Source of the DNA: Caulobacteraceae bacterium
Lineage (GTDB): Bacteria > Pseudomonadota > Alphaproteobacteria > Caulobacterales > Caulobacteraceae
Assembly (NCBI GenBank): GCA_028291305.1
Contig: JAQGII010000145.1
Location: forward strand, 1 to 6,685
Direction of reading: 5' to 3'
Length of the DNA: 6,685 nt
A program made the position numbers and the translations under genes. The notes under the pieces are model-generated. The model was not told the origin of the DNA. It did no database searches and worked only from the letters and a program-made list of their open reading frames with translations. The first letter of the stretch is position 1. The number at the start of each line of letters is the position of its first letter. This document shows positions 4,419 through 6,685 of the stretch, piece after piece.

Positions 4419-5903
4419 ATGTCGCAACCGTCCTTCCGCCCTGAGGCCCGCGCCCCGCGAGGCTTTTCCGACAAGCGCGCGGCCGAGCTGCGCGCCGAGC
4501 GGCGGATTCTGGACGCCGTGTCCAAGGTCTACGAGCGCTATGGTTTCGAGGCGCTGGACACCGGCGCCTTCGAATATGCCGACGCGCTGGGCAAGTTCCT
4601 GCCGGACTCCGACCGTCCCAACGAGGGCGTGTTCGCCCTGCAGGACGACGACGAGCAGTGGATGGCGCTGCGCTACGACCTGACCGCGCCCCTGGCCCGG
4701 TTCTGCGCCGAGAACTGGGAAACCCTGGCCAAGCCGTTCCGCCGCTTCGCCTTCGGGCCGGTGTGGCGCAACGAGAAGCCCGGTCCCGGCCGCTATCGCC
4801 AGTTCATCCAATGCGACGCCGACACGGTGGGCTCGGCCCGCCCCGAGGCCGACGCCGAGATGATCGCCATGGGCGCCGAGGGCCTGGAGGCCGCCGGCCT
4901 GCGCCGGGGCGACTATCTGCTGAAGATCAACAACCGCAAGCTGCTCAACGGCCTGCTGACCACGGCCGGCGTGGCCGACCCCGGCCAGAAGCTGGGCGTG
5001 CTGCGCGCGGTCGACAAGCTGGATCGCCTGGGCGTGGACGGGGTGCGTCTCCTGCTCGGCGAAGGGCGCAAGGACGAGTCCGGCGCCTTCACCAAGGGCG
5101 CGGGCCTGAAGGGCCAGGCCATCGAGGCGGTGCTGGCCTTCGTGCAGGTCGGCGCCGGCCGCGCGCAGACCCTGGACCGGCTGAGCAATGTGATCGGCGG
5201 GTCCGAGGAGGGCGCCAGGGGCGTCGAGGAGCTGGCGCTGATCGACGCGGCGCTGAAGGGCATGGGCGTGGGCGAGGACCAGGCCCTGTTCGATCCGGCG
5301 GTGGTGCGTGGACTGGAATATTATACCGGCCCGGTGTTCGAGGCCGAGCTGCAACTGCCGATGACGGACGAAAAGGGCGAGGCGGTGCGTTTTGGCTCGG
5401 TCGGCGGCGGCGGGCGCTACGACGACCTGGTGGCCCGCTTCACCGGACAGCCGACCCCGGCCACCGGCTTCTCCTTCGGCGTCTCGCGCCTGGCGGCGGC
5501 TTTGCGCGCTGCCGGACAGGCCCCCGGCGACCAGGCGCGCGGCCCGGTGGTGGTGATCGTCTTCGATCAAGATCAGGTGACGGACTATTTCGCCGCCGCC
5601 GCCGAACTGCGCGCCGCCGGTATTCCGTCTGAGGTCTATCTCGGCTCTTCGGGCATGCGGCCGCAGATGAAATACGCCGACCGGCGCATGGCCCCCGCCG
5701 CCGTGATCATGGGCGGCGACGAGATCGCCCGGGGCGAGGTGACCATCAAGGACCTGGACCTGGGCCGCGCCCTGTCCAGCCAGGTGGCCGACAACGAAGC
5801 CTGGCGCGCCGAGCGCCCCGGCCAGATGACCGTGCCGCGCGACCAGATGGTCGCCGCCATCCGCCAGATCATCACGGCGTCCGCCAGGGAGCCGAACCCG
5901 TGA
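4419..5903 (+). CDS. hisS: Histidyl-tRNA synthetase
   Basis: This 494-residue cytoplasmic class II aminoacyl-tRNA synthetase activates histidine with ATP and charges tRNA-His. Motif 1 lies within about 9-50. The substrate loop LRYDLTAPLAR is at 84-94. Motif 2, FGPVWRNEKPGPGRYRQF, is at 112-129, with Arg117 and Arg125. The histidine-specific motif RGLEYYTGPVFEAE is at 297-310, Arg297 matching the catalytic Arg of the family. VGGGGRYDDLV is at 328-338, and motif 3, GFSFGVSRLA, at 350-359 with Arg357. The anticodon-binding domain runs from about 376 to 485. Length exceeds the E. coli enzyme (about 424), and the LRYDLT form is shared with eukaryotic enzymes and many alphaproteobacteria. The ATG has no Shine-Dalgarno sequence, but a promoter -10 ends 7 nt upstream, so a leaderless mRNA is likely. 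The stop overlaps the hisZ GTG (GTGA). Confidence 0.95.
   Translation: MSQPSFRPEARAPRGFSDKRAAELRAERRILDAVSKVYERYGFEALDTGAFEYADALGKFLPDSDRPNEGVFALQDDDEQWMALRYDLTAPLARFCAENWETLAKPFRRFAFGPVWRNEKPGPGRYRQFIQCDADTVGSARPEADAEMIAMGAEGLEAAGLRRGDYLLKINNRKLLNGLLTTAGVADPGQKLGVLRAVDKLDRLGVDGVRLLLGEGRKDESGAFTKGAGLKGQAIEAVLAFVQVGAGRAQTLDRLSNVIGGSEEGARGVEELALIDAALKGMGVGEDQALFDPAVVRGLEYYTGPVFEAELQLPMTDEKGEAVRFGSVGGGGRYDDLVARFTGQPTPATGFSFGVSRLAAALRAAGQAPGDQARGPVVVIVFDQDQVTDYFAAAAELRAAGIPSEVYLGSSGMRPQMKYADRRMAPAAVIMGGDEIARGEVTIKDLDLGRALSSQVADNEAWRAERPGQMTVPRDQMVAAIRQIITASAREPNP
5886..5891 (+). promoter_or_regulatory. Ribosome binding site of hisZ inside hisS
   Basis: AGGGAG lies 8 nt before the GTG at 5900, within the last codons of hisS. 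It supports GTG as the hisZ start and suggests translational coupling. Confidence 0.6.
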
Positions 5904-6685
5904 TCAATCTGGAGCCCGCCGTCGCCTCTGGCGCGCTCAAGGCCATCCGCGCCCCGTTCCTGCTGGGCGAGGCGGAGCTGGTCGACGTGCCGGTGATGCA
6001 GCCGCTCGGCCTGCTGCTGGACCTGGCGGGCGAGGCCATGCGCGCGCGCCTGTTCGTGGTCCAGGCCGACGGCATCGACGAAGCCTGCCTGCGGCCCGAT
6101 TTCACGATCCCGGTGGCCGTCGCCCACATCGCCTCGGGCCGGGCCGCCGGCCGCTACCGCTACGAGGGCAAGGCCTTCCGCGTGGCCCCGGCCGGCTCCG
6201 GCCGGTCGGAGGAATTCCTGCAGATCGGCCTGGAGATCCTCGGCGAGCGCGGCCCGCGGGCGGCCGACGCTGAGGCCCTGGCGCTGTCCTGGCGCGCCGC
6301 GACGGCCGGCGGGCGCACGGACCTGACCATCCAGATGGGCGACGTCGGCCTGTTCGCCGCCTTCGTCGACGCCCTGGGCTTGGCGCCCTCCACCGCCGCG
6401 CGGCTGAAGCGCGCCTTCCTGCGGCCGCGCGCCATGAAGGCCGAACTCGAGCGGGCGCAGAGCTCGGGCGCCGCGCCGCGCGAGGGCGACCGGGTGGCCG
6501 AGCTGCTGGCCGGCCTGCCCGAAGCCCAGGCCGCCGCCGCCCTGGAGGAGCTGTGGACCCTGGCCGGCATCGAGCCGGTGGGCGGACGCAGCGCCGCCGA
6601 GATCGTGCATCGCCTGGCCGAGCGCGCCCAGGCCCGCGCCGCGCCGCGCCTCACCGCCGTCCAGAGCGACCTGATCGCCCGGTTC
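5900..6685 (+). CDS. hisZ: ATP phosphoribosyltransferase regulatory subunit HisZ (partial, 3' end outside)
   Basis: The frame is open from GTG 5900 to the window edge, giving 262 residues starting [20 protein letters not shown]. It is a HisRS catalytic-domain paralogue. [13 protein letters not shown] at 64-76 replaces the HisRS LRYDLTAPLAR loop. YRYEGKAFR at 86-94, followed by [13 protein letters not shown] at 104-116, corresponds to motif 2, without the RNEKPGPGRYRQF residues needed for aminoacylation. In the family, HisZ forms a hetero-octamer with short-form HisG, making it active and histidine-sensitive for the first step of histidine synthesis. The usual length is roughly 370-390 residues, so about 110-130 residues, including the motif 3 region, are beyond the edge. 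The GTG start is supported by AGGGAG 8 nt upstream and by the 4-nt GTGA overlap with hisS. The next in-frame ATG (residue 33) would cut into the fold. A short hisG probably follows. Confidence 0.88.
   Translation, partial: MINLEPAVASGALKAIRAPFLLGEAELVDVPVMQPLGLLLDLAGEAMRARLFVVQADGIDEACLRPDFTIPVAVAHIASGRAAGRYRYEGKAFRVAPAGSGRSEEFLQIGLEILGERGPRAADAEALALSWRAATAGGRTDLTIQMGDVGLFAAFVDALGLAPSTAARLKRAFLRPRAMKAELERAQSSGAAPREGDRVAELLAGLPEAQAAAALEELWTLAGIEPVGGRSAAEIVHRLAERAQARAAPRLTAVQSDLIARF

Noticed and set aside
3609..5570. 653-codon open frame on the - strand
   Set aside because: It runs antisense through the flavoprotein gene, the small gene, the terminator and most of hisS. Its composition is His/Gln/Gly/Ala-rich with no motif; it is a shadow of well-supported genes.
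5636..6610. 324-codon - strand frame across the end of hisS and hisZ
   Set aside because: It is low-complexity Gly/Gln/Arg/His-rich antisense. The + strand carries clear HisRS and HisZ motifs joined by a GTGA overlap.

Overview
The window is very GC-rich bacterial DNA, with strong G/C preference at third codon positions and long open antisense shadow frames. Several features point to an alphaproteobacterium, probably Caulobacterales (Caulobacter or Phenylobacterium-like). These are the type of DnaX tail, the envC-ctpA pair, a hisS-hisZ pair with an alphaproteobacterial-type HisRS, and a hisS promoter close to the published Caulobacter housekeeping consensus (TTGacgS, a 10-14 nt spacer, GCTAnAwC). 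The assignment is an inference from protein and promoter style; no database was searched.

Layout, left to right. (1) 1-407, + strand: the 3' end of dnaX, the DNA polymerase III tau subunit. (2) 408-559: a convergent intergenic region with a short 9-nt tandem repeat and a cluster of hairpins that looks like a dispersed REP-type unit and ends the opposing gene. (3) 3186-560, - strand: a two-gene cell-envelope unit, an EnvC-like amidase activator with a degenerate LytM domain followed by the S41 carboxy-terminal processing protease CtpA. (4) 3187-3251: a 65-nt divergent promoter region with two GANTC sites arranged as an inverted repeat. (5) 3252-4160, + strand: a thioredoxin-reductase-like flavoprotein with a CPIC redox motif but no classical NADPH-specificity signature. 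(6) 4222-4326, + strand: a 34-codon Lys/Pro-rich small protein gene with a good ribosome binding site, followed directly by a strong intrinsic terminator at 4334-4356. (7) 4383-6685, + strand: a promoter placed so that the hisS transcript should be leaderless, then complete hisS overlapping by 4 nt the start of hisZ, which runs off the right edge.

How the genes work together. EnvC and CtpA act in the periplasm on peptidoglycan remodelling and division, and are probably cotranscribed (80 nt apart). HisS charges tRNA-His. HisZ is a HisRS-like regulatory subunit that activates short-form HisG in histidine biosynthesis, so the overlapping pair couples histidine use and synthesis; hisG is expected just past the right edge. 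DnaX belongs to replication and is unrelated to its convergent neighbour. No tRNA, rRNA, CRISPR array, insertion sequence or phage gene was seen. The content is mostly housekeeping. The most novel items are the small gene, the leaderless hisS promoter, the hairpin-rich intergenic repeat and the GANTC-flanked envC promoter region.
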